A DNA stretch of 64,000 nt from GCA-2737725 sp965229355 (GCA_965229355.1 OZ245869.1:2604001-2668000); one strand, 5' to 3'. Positions 1 to 7,694 are shown, counted from the first letter of the stretch. The notes: generated by a model not told the origin, from the letters alone. Program-made: numbers and translations.

Positions 1-440
1 CTTTGTTCGTCGATCGTTTCTTGCACACGGCCATGCAGTACCCGTGCAACTACGGCTTCGTGCCGCACACCACCTCTGGCGATGGCGATCCCTGCGATGT
101 GTTGGTGATCAGTCAAACCCCGGTGGTGCCGGGCGCTGTTATTCGCTGCCGTCCCATCGGTGCATTGTTGATGCAAGACGAAGCCGGTGCCGATGAAAAG
201 ATCATCGCTGTTCCGGTTGATAAGCTGCACCCGTTCTACAAAAACGTCCTCACCCACATGGACCTGCCCGAAATCTTGCGCGAGCAAATCGCCCACTTCT
301 TCCAGCACTACAAAGACCTGGAAAAAGGCAAATGGGTGACAATCGTGGAATGGGTTGGCCCTGATCGCGCTATGGAAATGATCCGTGCCGGTATCGTGCG
401 CGCCGCCGCTGAAGCCGCTGTCAAAGCACCCGCTGAATAG
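1..440 (+). CDS. ppa: Inorganic pyrophosphatase, family I (5' end outside window)
   Basis: Hydrolyses pyrophosphate to phosphate in the cytoplasm, pulling biosynthetic reactions forward. Only the C-terminal part, about 145 residues, is present. The frame is open to the left edge, so the TTG at position 3 is an internal Leu codon. Family hallmarks are FVDRFL near the start, the YPCNYGFVPHT segment and the metal-binding signature DGDPCDV with its three aspartates; Cys replaces the usual hydrophobic residue in that signature. Family I bacterial enzymes are about 175 residues, so some 30 residues are missing. A strong terminator follows, which indicates a separate transcript from the peroxiredoxin gene. 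Confidence 0.93.
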   Translation, partial: LFVDRFLHTAMQYPCNYGFVPHTTSGDGDPCDVLVISQTPVVPGAVIRCRPIGALLMQDEAGADEKIIAVPVDKLHPFYKNVLTHMDLPEILREQIAHFFQHYKDLEKGKWVTIVEWVGPDRAMEMIRAGIVRAAAEAAVKAPAE

Positions 441-526
441 TTTCTGTTACATTTCCGAAGCCAAAATGCCCACTATGTGGGGAGCTTGCGGAAGTGAAAG
501 CAGTTTCCATTAAAATAGTCTAAGTT

Positions 527-555
527 ATGCCCCGTCACGCACGGGGCATTTTCTT
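527..555 (+). terminator. Intrinsic terminator after ppa
   Basis: A perfect 9-bp stem ATGCCCCGT/ACGGGGCAT (527-535 and 541-549) with a 5-nt loop is followed by TTTCTTT. It lies between ppa and the peroxiredoxin gene. Confidence 0.85.
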
Positions 556-606
556 TATGGCCTTGAAAGCGCGTGCACTTATGTTCGCATCTGGGAGGAA
601 ACCACC

Positions 607-1194
607 ATGAAGAAATTTATCATCGGCGCGCTGCTTTCAACGGCATTGGCGCTGCCTGCTATCGCTGCTTTGAAGCAGGGCGAAAAAGCCCCTGACTTTT
701 CAGCGCAAGCTTCACTCGCTGGCAAAGAATTCAAATTCTCGCTGAAAGACGCGCTGAAAAAAGGCCCGGTCGTTGTCTATTTCTATCCGTCGGCTTACAC
801 GCAAGGCTGCAACATTCAGGCGCACACGTTTGCTGAAAACAAAGAGAAGTTTGAAGCTGCTGGCGCCACCATCATCGGCGTCTCGCACGACAGCATTGCG
901 CGCCTCAATCAATTCTCGGCTGACCCTGAATATTGCGCAGGCAAGTTCCCGGTCGCATCCGATGCTGATGGCTCCATTGCCAAGTCATACAACTTGAATA
1001 TCCGCGAAGGTCGCCCGGATGCGAAGGACTCGAAAGGCAATGCCATCGACCACGCCTTCACCGAGCGCACCACGTTCGTGATCAACAGCGAAAACCAAAT
1101 CCTGGCCACATTGTCGTCGGCTGATGACAAAATCACGCCAGCCGATCACGTCGATAAATCGCTTGCGATCGTTGAGGGCCTGAAAAAGAAATAA
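607..1194 (+). CDS. Exported peroxiredoxin (AhpC/TSA, BCP-like)
   Basis: Thiol peroxidase expected to reduce hydrogen peroxide or organic peroxides outside the cytoplasm. Residues 1-20 form a Sec signal peptide (MKKF, hydrophobic core, ALPAIA cleavage motif). The thioredoxin fold follows: P61-x3-T65-x2-C68 (PSAYTQGC) is the peroxidatic motif, and a catalytic Arg is likely in ERTTFVI. Cys110 could be a resolving Cys. At 195 residues, minus the signal, it has normal family length. GGGAGGAAA precedes the ATG by a suitable distance. A terminator follows, so it is probably monocistronic. Most peroxiredoxins are cytoplasmic, so export is a notable detail. Confidence 0.9.
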   Translation: MKKFIIGALLSTALALPAIAALKQGEKAPDFSAQASLAGKEFKFSLKDALKKGPVVVYFYPSAYTQGCNIQAHTFAENKEKFEAAGATIIGVSHDSIARLNQFSADPEYCAGKFPVASDADGSIAKSYNLNIREGRPDAKDSKGNAIDHAFTERTTFVINSENQILATLSSADDKITPADHVDKSLAIVEGLKKK

Positions 1195-1236
1195 GTAGAA
1201 GACATAAAATTAGGCTTCTCTGATTTATGACAGTCA

Positions 1237-1270
1237 AACGCCGGAGCGCTGAAAAAGCCTCCGGCGTTTT
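1237..1270 (+). terminator. Intrinsic terminator after the peroxiredoxin gene
   Basis: A perfect 10-bp stem AACGCCGGAG/CTCCGGCGTT (1237-1246 and 1259-1268) with a 12-nt loop runs into a T tract. Confidence 0.8.
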
Positions 1271-1452
1271 GATTTGGCCTACTTTCTTGCGCCGTACTCA
1301 TGCACTGCACTAAGCCCAAAGCATAAGGGGCTCTACGCCTTTATCATCGCTGGTTTATCCGTCTGCACGGGTGAGGGGGTCAGCATCCGGTGGTACTTAA
1401 AATGTCAGAAGCGCTGGCGTGTGCCAGTGCAGCAATAGCCCGGAGATCTGTT

Positions 1453-1563
1453 ATGCAGTTTGTGTTTGCGGCTCTCGCTTTGATCCCCATGACCATGGTT
1501 GCCTTTGGTTGGATGGCGTTGGTTCAAGGGTACGTTGCCAGCAAGCGACAGCTTCGACGCTAA
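1453..1563 (+). CDS. Small 36-residue single-pass membrane protein
   Basis: A short ORF reads MQFVFAALALIPMTMVAFGW followed by a short hydrophobic stretch and a basic tail ending SKRQLRR. GGAG at 1442-1445 sits 7 nt before the ATG, which is good ribosome-binding geometry. The composition (one uninterrupted hydrophobic helix, then five Arg/Lys) is that of a small inner-membrane protein with a cytoplasmic C-terminus. I recognise no family. It stands alone in an otherwise empty 790-bp interval between the peroxiredoxin gene and the hybrid kinase, and a chance ORF cannot be excluded. Confidence 0.5.
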   Translation: MQFVFAALALIPMTMVAFGWMALVQGYVASKRQLRR

Positions 1564-1985
1564 CCGCTATCGCAAATCGCTCTTCACGCTCCACTTTATT
1601 TTATCTCTGAAAACCTAGCTGCGTTCAGTGGTGCCCCTGAATATGCAAGCCATTGCGACTCTCGCAGGGGCTTAAAGCCCGCACACAGCCCACGAGTCTT
1701 GTTCGATCATCGGTTAACGATGATTTCGACTCCTCCGTATTGGATATATGTGGTGCGACAATTTCCCATGTTCGCACATAATTAGGCGCTCATAAATGTA
1801 TCGCGCTCTATTTGAGGTGTGACTTATCCTCGGTCCAAGTCGTTATGAGGGGATAATCTTTATTCTCTTACACGAAATTCGCTATTCGTGTGACTATACA
1901 TCAATACACTCACAGAGTGTGCTACCGCTTTGCGTGCATATCCGTTACCGGCTGAGTTTGGTTTGAAGGTGAAGGGCGCTGCACT
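1564..1985. other. Hairpin-rich intergenic region upstream of the hybrid kinase
   Basis: No convincing gene lies in this 422-bp stretch. It contains four short inverted repeats: ATCATCG/CGATGAT around GTTAA (1706-1724), GTGCGA/TCGCAC (1753-1777), ACACGAA/TTCGTGT (1870-1891) and ACACTC/GAGTGT (1906-1920). They may be operators, a structured leader of the downstream kinase gene or a small RNA; nothing here matches a class I know. Confidence 0.4.
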
Positions 1986-3677
1986 ATGCAAATGTTGATC
2001 GATTTTTTCTCAAACGAAGGTTTCATGCCCCACGGCATGTGCTTGTTGTGGAAGCCAGAAGTGTTCTGGCTGCATGTTGTGTCCGACGCGATTATCGCGA
2101 TCTCTTATTATTCCATTCCATTTGCGCTGGTGTGGTTCATTAAAAGACGCCGTGACCTTGCGTTTCCGTGGGTCTTCCGGTTGTTCAGTGCGTTCATTCT
2201 GGCGTGCGGTACCACACATATCCTCAGCATCTGGACGATGTGGAATCCTGATTATGCCATTGATGGTGTGATCAAGTTATTCACGGCGGCTGTGTCATTG
2301 CTCACTGCCATTCTGCTGTGGCCCTTAATGCCGAAGGCTTTGGCGCTGCCCAGTACGGAACAACTTAGCGCAATGAACCAAAGTTTAGGTGTTCAGGTGC
2401 GTGAACGCATTAGCGCTGAGAACGCGTTACGCAAGCTGAATGAAGAGTTGGAAAACCGTGTCGCCGAGCGCACCAAGCAATTGGAAGATGCAAACCGACA
2501 ATTGCGTGGCGAAATCTCACGCCGCGAAACCATGGAAAAGCAGATCGTTCATACGCAGAAGTTAGAAGCCATCGGCAAACTCACTGGTGGCTTGGCCCAT
2601 GACTTCAACAATCTTTTGGCCGTGATTATCGGCAATATGGATTTGATGGAATCATTTTTGGCAGGCAACGCCAGAGGCCAGCAAATAGCCGCGCGTGCGA
2701 TGACGGCGGCGCAAAAGGGCGCTGATCTGACAAAGAAATTGTTAGCGTTCGCGCGCCGTCAATCATTGGCGCAAGAGCCTATCGCGCTGAACACAGTGGT
2801 GCGCAACACCATGGATTTGCTGAAGCACTTATTAGGCGCCAGCGTGACCGTTGAAATCAAAGCTGCTGATGACTTGTGGACCATTGAAAGCGATCATGGC
2901 CAGTTGGAAGCTGCCCTAACCAACGTTGTTTTGAACTCACGCGATGCGATGCCCGCGGGCGGACTGTTACGGGTAGAAAGCAGCAACGTCACGATTGCGC
3001 CGGGGAATACATCGGTCGCGGTCACGCCAGGTGATTATGTGATGCTGAGTGTGCGTGATACCGGCATGGGTATTGCACCCGATAAAATCACTTATGTGTT
3101 CGAGCCGTTCTTCACCACCAAAGAAGTCGGCAAGGGCAGCGGCCTGGGTTTAAGTATGGTGTACGGCTTTGTCACGCAATCAGGCGGCGATGTGAAAATC
3201 GAAAGTGCAATCAATCAAGGCACGACCGTTAAAATCTACCTGCCACGCAGTCAGAAAACGTTACGCGCAGCATCAGCGCCTGCCGAGCAACAGCGCACAT
3301 CACTGGAAGGCTTGAAGGTGCTGGTGGTGGAAGACAACCCAGATGTCCGCGCCACTGTGGTGCAGCATCTTACAGTCATGGGTGTTATTTCACGCGAAGC
3401 TGAAAATGGGGCCGATGCACTGCGTGTGATTCGCGAAGATGATAAGATTGATTTGGTCTTCACTGATTTGAATATGCCAGGCGGGCTTAACGGCGCTGAT
3501 ATGGCACGTGAGGCCCGAAAGATTAGGCCGAACTTGCGTGTGCTGATTACCTCGGGCTTCGTCGATGATGAGCAGCGCGGCTCTGGCGATGATCATATCA
3601 AGCACGTCCTTGCCAAACCGTATGTGCGGGGTGACCTGCGCCGCAAGATCATCGAGACCATGTCGGATGCGCCGTAA
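1986..3677 (+). CDS. Hybrid histidine kinase with ethylene-receptor-like membrane domain
   Basis: Membrane sensor kinase of 563 residues. Residues 25-115 form three transmembrane helices of the plant ETR1 ethylene-binding type (HVVSDAIIAISYYSIP and FILACGTTH). Asp34, Tyr41, Ile71, Cys74 and His78 fall at exactly the spacing of ETR1 Asp25, Tyr32, Ile62, Cys65 and His69, the residues needed for Cu(I) and ethylene binding. A coiled coil (about 125-190) leads to HisKA with phospho-acceptor His205 (HDFNN), then HATPase_c with N box Asn317, G1 DTGMG (358-362) and GSGLGLS (384-390). A C-terminal receiver (443-560) has Asp494 and Lys544. No GAF domain is present, unlike ETR1. No partner regulator is adjacent. 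The ligand is inferred; copper or another small molecule is possible. Confidence 0.88.
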   Translation: MQMLIDFFSNEGFMPHGMCLLWKPEVFWLHVVSDAIIAISYYSIPFALVWFIKRRRDLAFPWVFRLFSAFILACGTTHILSIWTMWNPDYAIDGVIKLFTAAVSLLTAILLWPLMPKALALPSTEQLSAMNQSLGVQVRERISAENALRKLNEELENRVAERTKQLEDANRQLRGEISRRETMEKQIVHTQKLEAIGKLTGGLAHDFNNLLAVIIGNMDLMESFLAGNARGQQIAARAMTAAQKGADLTKKLLAFARRQSLAQEPIALNTVVRNTMDLLKHLLGASVTVEIKAADDLWTIESDHGQLEAALTNVVLNSRDAMPAGGLLRVESSNVTIAPGNTSVAVTPGDYVMLSVRDTGMGIAPDKITYVFEPFFTTKEVGKGSGLGLSMVYGFVTQSGGDVKIESAINQGTTVKIYLPRSQKTLRAASAPAEQQRTSLEGLKVLVVEDNPDVRATVVQHLTVMGVISREAENGADALRVIREDDKIDLVFTDLNMPGGLNGADMAREARKIRPNLRVLITSGFVDDEQRGSGDDHIKHVLAKPYVRGDLRRKIIETMSDAP

Positions 3678-3936
3678 CCGGCGACGTCTGACGCGCCGTA
3701 GAACGGTGACGAGTGATGCACTCTGACGGGGGATGTCGGATGTGTCCTAATGGCGACTCTCATCTGCTTCGCGATGTCTAAAGTGCGAGTCTGGGGTCTA
3801 AAATGCTTTTTTAGACTGCCTTGAAGGCCATGCGCAGCAAATCTCCCGCGCCGCAGGTCTATCATAACTAATTGATTTATATCGTATTTATTTCATTTCG
3901 CTTTATGGTGTGTTGACCGGCTTGCCAACGATTGCA
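3678..3936. other. Intergenic region between the kinase and padR genes
   Basis: No gene seen. An AT-rich hairpin GTCTAAAA/TTTTAGAC (3796-3803 and 3809-3816) may help end kinase transcription, though no clean T tract follows. A TTATATCG half-site at 3877-3884 resembles the arms of the padR operator candidate downstream. Confidence 0.4.
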
Positions 3937-3969
3937 TTTCGATATATCTATTATTTCGTTATATCGAAA
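3937..3969. promoter_or_regulatory. Candidate PadR autoregulatory operator
   Basis: Perfect inverted repeat TTTCGATATA (3937-3946) and TATATCGAAA (3960-3969) with a 13-nt spacer, ending 18 bp before the padR ATG. PadR dimers bind inverted repeats in their own promoters, so autoregulation is the likely role. Binding is inferred from position and symmetry. Confidence 0.6.
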
Positions 3970-3987
3970 CACACACGGAGGTATTCT

Positions 3988-4734
3988 ATGTTTCGTAAGT
4001 TTAAATCTAAGAATCATGTCCAGGGGGGCAGCCATGGTGGCAAACGCTTCTCCCGCGATGGTCGCGGTTGGGACAATGAAGGCAGTGCGCCGGAAGGTGA
4101 AGATTGCCAGTTCGGCTTTGGGGCCGAGCGTGGTGGTCATCCACGACACGGTAAACACCACGGTATTCGCGGCGGCGGTTTCGGTGGAGGCTTTGGCGGT
4201 GGGCCCAGAGGTGGTGGACGTGGCGGCGGTCCAGGAATGGGTCGCGGTGGTGGACCCCGAGGTGGTGGCTTAGGCCGCTTCTTTGCTCACGGTGACTTGC
4301 GCCATGTGGTCTTGAACCTGATCGCTGAAAAAGCGCGTCACGGCTACGAGATCATCAAAGCCATCGAAGAGCGCGTGGGGGGTGCCTATAGCCCCAGCCC
4401 TGGCGTGATTTACCCCACGCTGACCTTGTTGGAAGAACTGGGTTACGTCTCGGTCAGTGCTGAAGGTGATGGCGGCAAAAAGCTCTACACCATTACGCCG
4501 GAAGGGAAAGCGCATCTCGAATCAAACCGCGCAACGCTCGAAGCTCTTCATGCGCGCATGGATGAGGCAGGCCGCACCCACGGACGCAGTGATGCACCGC
4601 AAGTGGTGCGCGCCATGGAAAATCTGAAGATGGCGCTGCGCTTAAGGTTCGCTCGCGAACAACTCAATGATGATCAGCTGAATGCAGTCGCGGCAGCCTT
4701 AGATACGGCCGCAACGGCAATTGATAAAATCTAA
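3988..4734 (+). CDS. PadR-family transcriptional regulator with Gly-rich N-terminal extension
   Basis: DNA-binding regulator of 248 residues. The PadR winged helix is at about 103-178 (HGYEIIKAIEE, then SPGVIYPTLTLLEELGYV, then KKLYTITPEG), followed by a helical dimerisation tail. The first 100 residues are unusual: His/Arg/Gly-rich, with a run of GGG-F/R repeats at 61-95, suggesting a disordered tail or metal-binding segment. The start is the ATG at 3988 with GGAGG at 3977-3981; an upstream in-frame extension would cover the operator. It is followed directly by a DUF2218 gene and is probably co-transcribed and self-regulated. Confidence 0.87.
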   Translation: MFRKFKSKNHVQGGSHGGKRFSRDGRGWDNEGSAPEGEDCQFGFGAERGGHPRHGKHHGIRGGGFGGGFGGGPRGGGRGGGPGMGRGGGPRGGGLGRFFAHGDLRHVVLNLIAEKARHGYEIIKAIEERVGGAYSPSPGVIYPTLTLLEELGYVSVSAEGDGGKKLYTITPEGKAHLESNRATLEALHARMDEAGRTHGRSDAPQVVRAMENLKMALRLRFAREQLNDDQLNAVAAALDTAATAIDKI

Positions 4735-4745
4735 TGGAGATGCTC

Positions 4746-5036
4746 ATGACATCATCAACAGCACGGGTTTTGACCGAGAAGCCCAAACGCTACATGGAAC
4801 AGCTATGCAAACACTTCGAGCATAAGATCCCGGTCACGCGGTCTGAAGCTGAAAACACCATCACCTTCACTGCAGGTGTTTGCAAGCTGACGACAAACGA
4901 CACCACGCTGATCATGAACGTGGAGGCCGCCAACGATGCTGACCTGGCCACACTACAAGACGTTGTGGCGCGGCACTTGGTGCGCTTCATGTTCCGTGAA
5001 CCGGTTGAAATCCAGTGGCAGGTCGCGAACGCTTAA
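4746..5036 (+). CDS. DUF2218 family protein
   Basis: Small cytoplasmic protein of 96 residues with the DUF2218 pattern: an N-terminal TARVLTEKPKRYMEQLCKHF, a central ITFTAGVCKLT strand region and a C-terminal RHLVRFMFREPVEIQW. Its biochemical function is unknown. The family often lies beside PadR regulators or iron and siderophore genes, as general knowledge. The ATG at 4746 follows GGAG (4736-4739) at 6 nt; an in-frame ATG at 4734 overlaps the padR stop as TAATG and is the alternative. Either way translation is coupled to padR. Confidence 0.8.
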   Translation: MTSSTARVLTEKPKRYMEQLCKHFEHKIPVTRSEAENTITFTAGVCKLTTNDTTLIMNVEAANDADLATLQDVVARHLVRFMFREPVEIQWQVANA

Positions 5037-5379
5037 ATCACCGGGACCCGAAAAACGGATTCATTGCACTGAACCTTCCCATAAAGGGTGGAGCCGAATT
5101 GGCGATGAGGGTGCGGTAATACAGCGGACCCCTTGGGAAACGGTGTTTATTCTCAATATCTTACAGCAAAAGCTGCCGTTTTTTGGCGGATTCCACAGCA
5201 ATAAACTTGCGCTTGTGCCTTATTACCCTTACGCTCTTACCCGTCAGCCGTACTTGGGTTGTGCCACCGTTTCGCCCTCGGCGTTTTCTGAGCTGGCCCG
5301 GATCACCCCGATTTCTAGTCTGGCATGTGTCGCTCTGTTTAAGCGCCGCATCAGATCTCTATCTCATAAAGGACGAAAT
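5037..5379. other. Intergenic region with probable cold-shock gene leader
   Basis: No gene is supported in this 343-bp stretch; open frames running into the cold-shock gene have no ribosome site. Cold-shock genes commonly have long structured 5' leaders, so part of it is probably untranslated mRNA. I see no cold-box motif I can name. Confidence 0.4.
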
Positions 5380-5583
5380 ATGCCCTCTGGCACCGTAAAA
5401 TGGTTTAACCCCACCAAAGGTTTTGGCTTCATTCAACCTGAAGATGGTTCGAAAGATGTGTTCGTGCACATCTCGGCTGTCGAACGTGCGGGTATTGGTA
5501 ACCTCAAAGAGGGCCAGAAGCTCAGCTACGAAATCGTGACCGAGCGCGGCAAGAGCAGCGCTGGTAACTTGAAGGCCCTCTAA
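5380..5583 (+). CDS. Cold-shock domain protein (CspA family)
   Basis: RNA/ssDNA-binding chaperone of 67 residues, standard Csp length. The single OB-fold begins GTVKWFNPTKGFGFI (RNP1 KGFGFI at about 14-19) and continues DVFVHISAV (RNP2 VFVHI), then EGQKLSYEIV. A purine-rich site AAAGGA lies just before the ATG at 5380; longer in-frame extensions upstream are not credible. A strong terminator follows. Such proteins melt mRNA structure at low temperature or in stationary phase; which stimulus applies here cannot be read from the sequence. Confidence 0.95.
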   Translation: MPSGTVKWFNPTKGFGFIQPEDGSKDVFVHISAVERAGIGNLKEGQKLSYEIVTERGKSSAGNLKAL

Positions 5584-5617
5584 GCCTTCACAGATTTTAA
5601 AATCTGAAAAGATTTTG

Positions 5618-5649
5618 ATCCTGCGGCAGCAATGCCGCAGGATTTTTTG
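5618..5649 (+). terminator. Intrinsic terminator after the csp gene
   Basis: A perfect 11-bp stem ATCCTGCGGCA/TGCCGCAGGAT (5618-5628 and 5633-5643) with a GCAA loop is followed by TTTTTG. It may also stop the convergent transporter transcript, though the T tract on that side is weaker. Confidence 0.9.
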
Positions 5650-5691
5650 TGCCCGCGTTTTTAGTCTGCGATTTAGCGTGATACCGAAAAG

Positions 5692-5808
5692 CTAGAGACA
5701 AAAAGTGAGTATCTGCTCAAGCCAGATGACCTGGCCATAAGTCGCCCATAGCCATCCACCAACAGCAATGATGGGCAAGATCAGCAACAGATGAGCGTTG
5801 TGCGACAT
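5692..5808 (-). CDS. Small 38-residue membrane protein translationally coupled to the MFS transporter
   Basis: The ATG (5808-5806) shares one base with the TAA stop (5810-5808) of the transporter gene, giving TAATG, the classic arrangement for re-initiation. The product starts MSHNAHLLLILPIIAVGGWL, continues WATYGQVIWLEQ and ends ILTFCL. It is very hydrophobic, with one clear helix and a second amphipathic or membrane-associated stretch. No Shine-Dalgarno is evident, so expression would rely on coupling. I recognise no family; a small accessory subunit of the transporter is possible. The evidence is position and composition only. Confidence 0.55.
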   Translation of the reverse strand: MSHNAHLLLILPIIAVGGWLWATYGQVIWLEQILTFCL

Positions 5809-7040
5809 TAGGCACTTTGCGTTTGCGTTAGTGGGCGTTCGGCAATCGGCCGTTCTACAATGGGGATGTGAATCAGCGCCGCCAGTGCGGCTAATATAAT
5901 CGATGCGGTCCAGATTGTCGCGTACGAGCCGGTGACATCGAACGCAATCCCAGCCAGCCACGCCCCCAAGAAACTGCCGATCTGGTGGCTTAAGAAAACA
6001 ATCCCATACAGCGTCGACATATAGCGCATGCCGTAAATCAGGCCCACTAACCCACTGGTCAGTGGCACAGTGCCCAGCCACAAAAACCCAAACGCCGATG
6101 CGAACGCGAGCGCGCTGAATGTTGTCAGCGGTACGCTGAGGAACACCACCATTGTTATCCCACGCGCAAAGTAGATGGTGCTCAGCAACCACTTCTTCGA
6201 CACCTTATCGCCCCAGGTGCCGAATAAGTACGAGCCGAAAATATTGAACAAGCCAATCAGCGCCAAACACTGCGCACCTGTCTCAAGGCTTAAGTTGTTG
6301 TCGCGTAGATATGCGGGCAAGTGTGTGCCAACAAATGCGATGTGAAACCCGCATACAAAAAAACCGGCGTTCAACAGCCAATAGTTTTTATCGGTTGCAG
6401 CTTCGCTTAAGGCATCTTTCAAGCTGGCTTTGCCGGTGGCCACAGCGGGCGTACCCTGTTCACGTAAAGCAAACGCCAGCACAGCAATAAGCAAAACCAG
6501 CCCTGCCATGACGAAGAATGTGCTGCGCCATTGTAGTGCCGACAGCATGGCTTGTGCGGCCGGCACGACCAGGAACTGACCTAGTGATCCACCGGCGGTG
6601 ACCAAACCCAAAGCGCGACTGCGATGCTCAGGTGCGACGGCACGCGCCACCGGGCCGAAGACCGCAACGAAGGTGGTGGCGCTCATCGCTAAACCCACCA
6701 ACAAACCTAAGCTGATGTTCAGCATTACTGGGCTTGCTGTCAGGCCCGTGAGCAATAAGCCCGCGGCGTAAATCACAGCCCCCGTCATCACCACGCGGCT
6801 GGCGCGGCCTTCATCGGCCCATGCGCCCACAAAAGGTTGGCCTAATCCGAACAGCAGATTTTGAAACGCGACCGCAAGGCCAAAGGTTTGGCGGCCGATA
6901 TCCAAATCCATGCTGATGGGCGATAAGAACAAACCGAAAGATTGCCGCACACCCATGGCAATGGTCACAATCAATGCCGCGCAGATCATCACGGTGGTAG
7001 ATGATGCGCGCGGACGTAGTGGTGTTATTTCAGTGTGCAT
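5808..7040 (-). CDS. Major facilitator superfamily transporter
   Basis: Inner-membrane secondary transporter of 410 residues with 12 predicted helices in two halves around a central loop. Near the N-terminus it reads VTIAMGVRQSFGLFLSPI, and GAWADEGRASRVV matches the MFS loop 2-3 signature (G-x3-D-x2-G-R). Substrate unknown; the family includes drug and carboxylate transporters. The start chosen is the ATG at 7040, which overlaps the marR end by 11 bp; an earlier ATG at 7073 would overlap it by 44 bp. Co-transcription behind a MarR regulator suggests efflux of the compound that the regulator senses. Confidence 0.88.
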   Translation of the reverse strand: MHTEITPLRPRASSTTVMICAALIVTIAMGVRQSFGLFLSPISMDLDIGRQTFGLAVAFQNLLFGLGQPFVGAWADEGRASRVVMTGAVIYAAGLLLTGLTASPVMLNISLGLLVGLAMSATTFVAVFGPVARAVAPEHRSRALGLVTAGGSLGQFLVVPAAQAMLSALQWRSTFFVMAGLVLLIAVLAFALREQGTPAVATGKASLKDALSEAATDKNYWLLNAGFFVCGFHIAFVGTHLPAYLRDNNLSLETGAQCLALIGLFNIFGSYLFGTWGDKVSKKWLLSTIYFARGITMVVFLSVPLTTFSALAFASAFGFLWLGTVPLTSGLVGLIYGMRYMSTLYGIVFLSHQIGSFLGAWLAGIAFDVTGSYATIWTASIILAALAALIHIPIVERPIAERPLTQTQSA

Positions 7041-7464
7041 GGCGGGTAGCCTTGTTTGGATTGAGCGCTTCAATTTTTGTCAGCGCTGCGAACAGTTTTT
7101 TGGTGTCAGTCCCAACCGTGCGGTCGAGCATGGTTTGCGCAGTTGACCATAGTGGCGTGGCTTTCTTCACCAGCGCTTTGCCTTTGGCGGTGACAGCAAT
7201 GGCGCTCGATTGACGCGGGGTTGCGCCTAAATCCACCAATTTCCGTTTGGCCAAGGGTTGCAGCGCGCGCCACATGGCACTGCGATCATGGCCTGTGGCC
7301 TCGGCCAGTTCGGGCAGCGTCGGGGTTTGAAGCTTTAACGCCACGCGCAAAGCCGCGAATTGCATGACTGTTAAATCCACAGGCTCAAGCGCCTGATCGT
7401 ACAGTTTCATGAGCACGCGGCTTGCACGGCGGACTTTTGAACAGAAACAAAGGGTATCAATCAT
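7030..7464 (-). CDS. MarR-family transcriptional regulator
   Basis: Winged-helix regulator of 144 residues. It has an N-terminal helix (CFCSKVRRASRVLMKLYDQAL), a MarR core (LTVMQFAALRVAL, LPELAEATGHDRSAMWRALQPLAKRKLVDL), a wing (QSSAIAVTAKGKALV) and a C-terminal dimerisation helix. Two N-terminal cysteines (Cys6 and Cys8) could sense oxidants, but that is speculative. The start is the ATG at 7464; further upstream codons would run through the operator palindrome. It is first in an apparent operon with the MFS gene and the 38-residue ORF, and likely represses that operon by ligand-responsive binding to the palindrome. Confidence 0.88.
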   Translation of the reverse strand: MIDTLCFCSKVRRASRVLMKLYDQALEPVDLTVMQFAALRVALKLQTPTLPELAEATGHDRSAMWRALQPLAKRKLVDLGATPRQSSAIAVTAKGKALVKKATPLWSTAQTMLDRTVGTDTKKLFAALTKIEALNPNKATRHAH

Positions 7465-7475
7465 GGCCCGGTCGA

Positions 7476-7497
7476 CTCTGTTGCATATGCAACAGAG
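7476..7497. promoter_or_regulatory. 22-bp perfect palindrome, probable MarR operator
   Basis: Arm CTCTGTTGCAT is followed immediately by its exact reverse complement, giving an uninterrupted dyad centred on TTGCATATGCAA. It lies 11 bp upstream of the marR ATG. MarR dimers bind palindromes of 16-22 bp like this, so operator function is well supported by context. Confidence 0.8.
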
Positions 7498-7631
7498 AAT
7501 GGCGTGGGGAGCATGTGAATAACAAGGAAAAAAGCCGTGCAATTTCAGCCACGCGGCTATGCACGAAATTCACATAATCCCCCGGAAGTCCCTGCATCGG
7601 GCCTGCATTTGCAGGGCCTGAAAGGTCACAG

Positions 7632-7670
7632 ACACAAAAAAAAGCGGTGCAACAGCGCTGCACCGCTTTT
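7632..7670 (-). terminator. Intrinsic terminator after ctrA
   Basis: A perfect 12-bp stem AAAAGCGGTGCA/TGCACCGCTTTT (7640-7651 and 7659-7670). Read on the minus strand it is followed by a run of eight or nine Ts, placed 25 bp past the ctrA stop. Confidence 0.88.
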
Positions 7671-7694
7671 CGCGTTTTAGATGTGGTGTTCGGC

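Noticed and set aside
1419..1610. 63-codon Cys-rich open frame
   Set aside because: It is the out-of-frame shadow of the 36-residue membrane ORF, which has the better ribosome site and composition.
4936..5379. Long N-terminal extension of the cold-shock protein
   Set aside because: It would overlap the DUF2218 gene in another frame; the Csp fold starts exactly at the ATG at 5380 with its own ribosome site.
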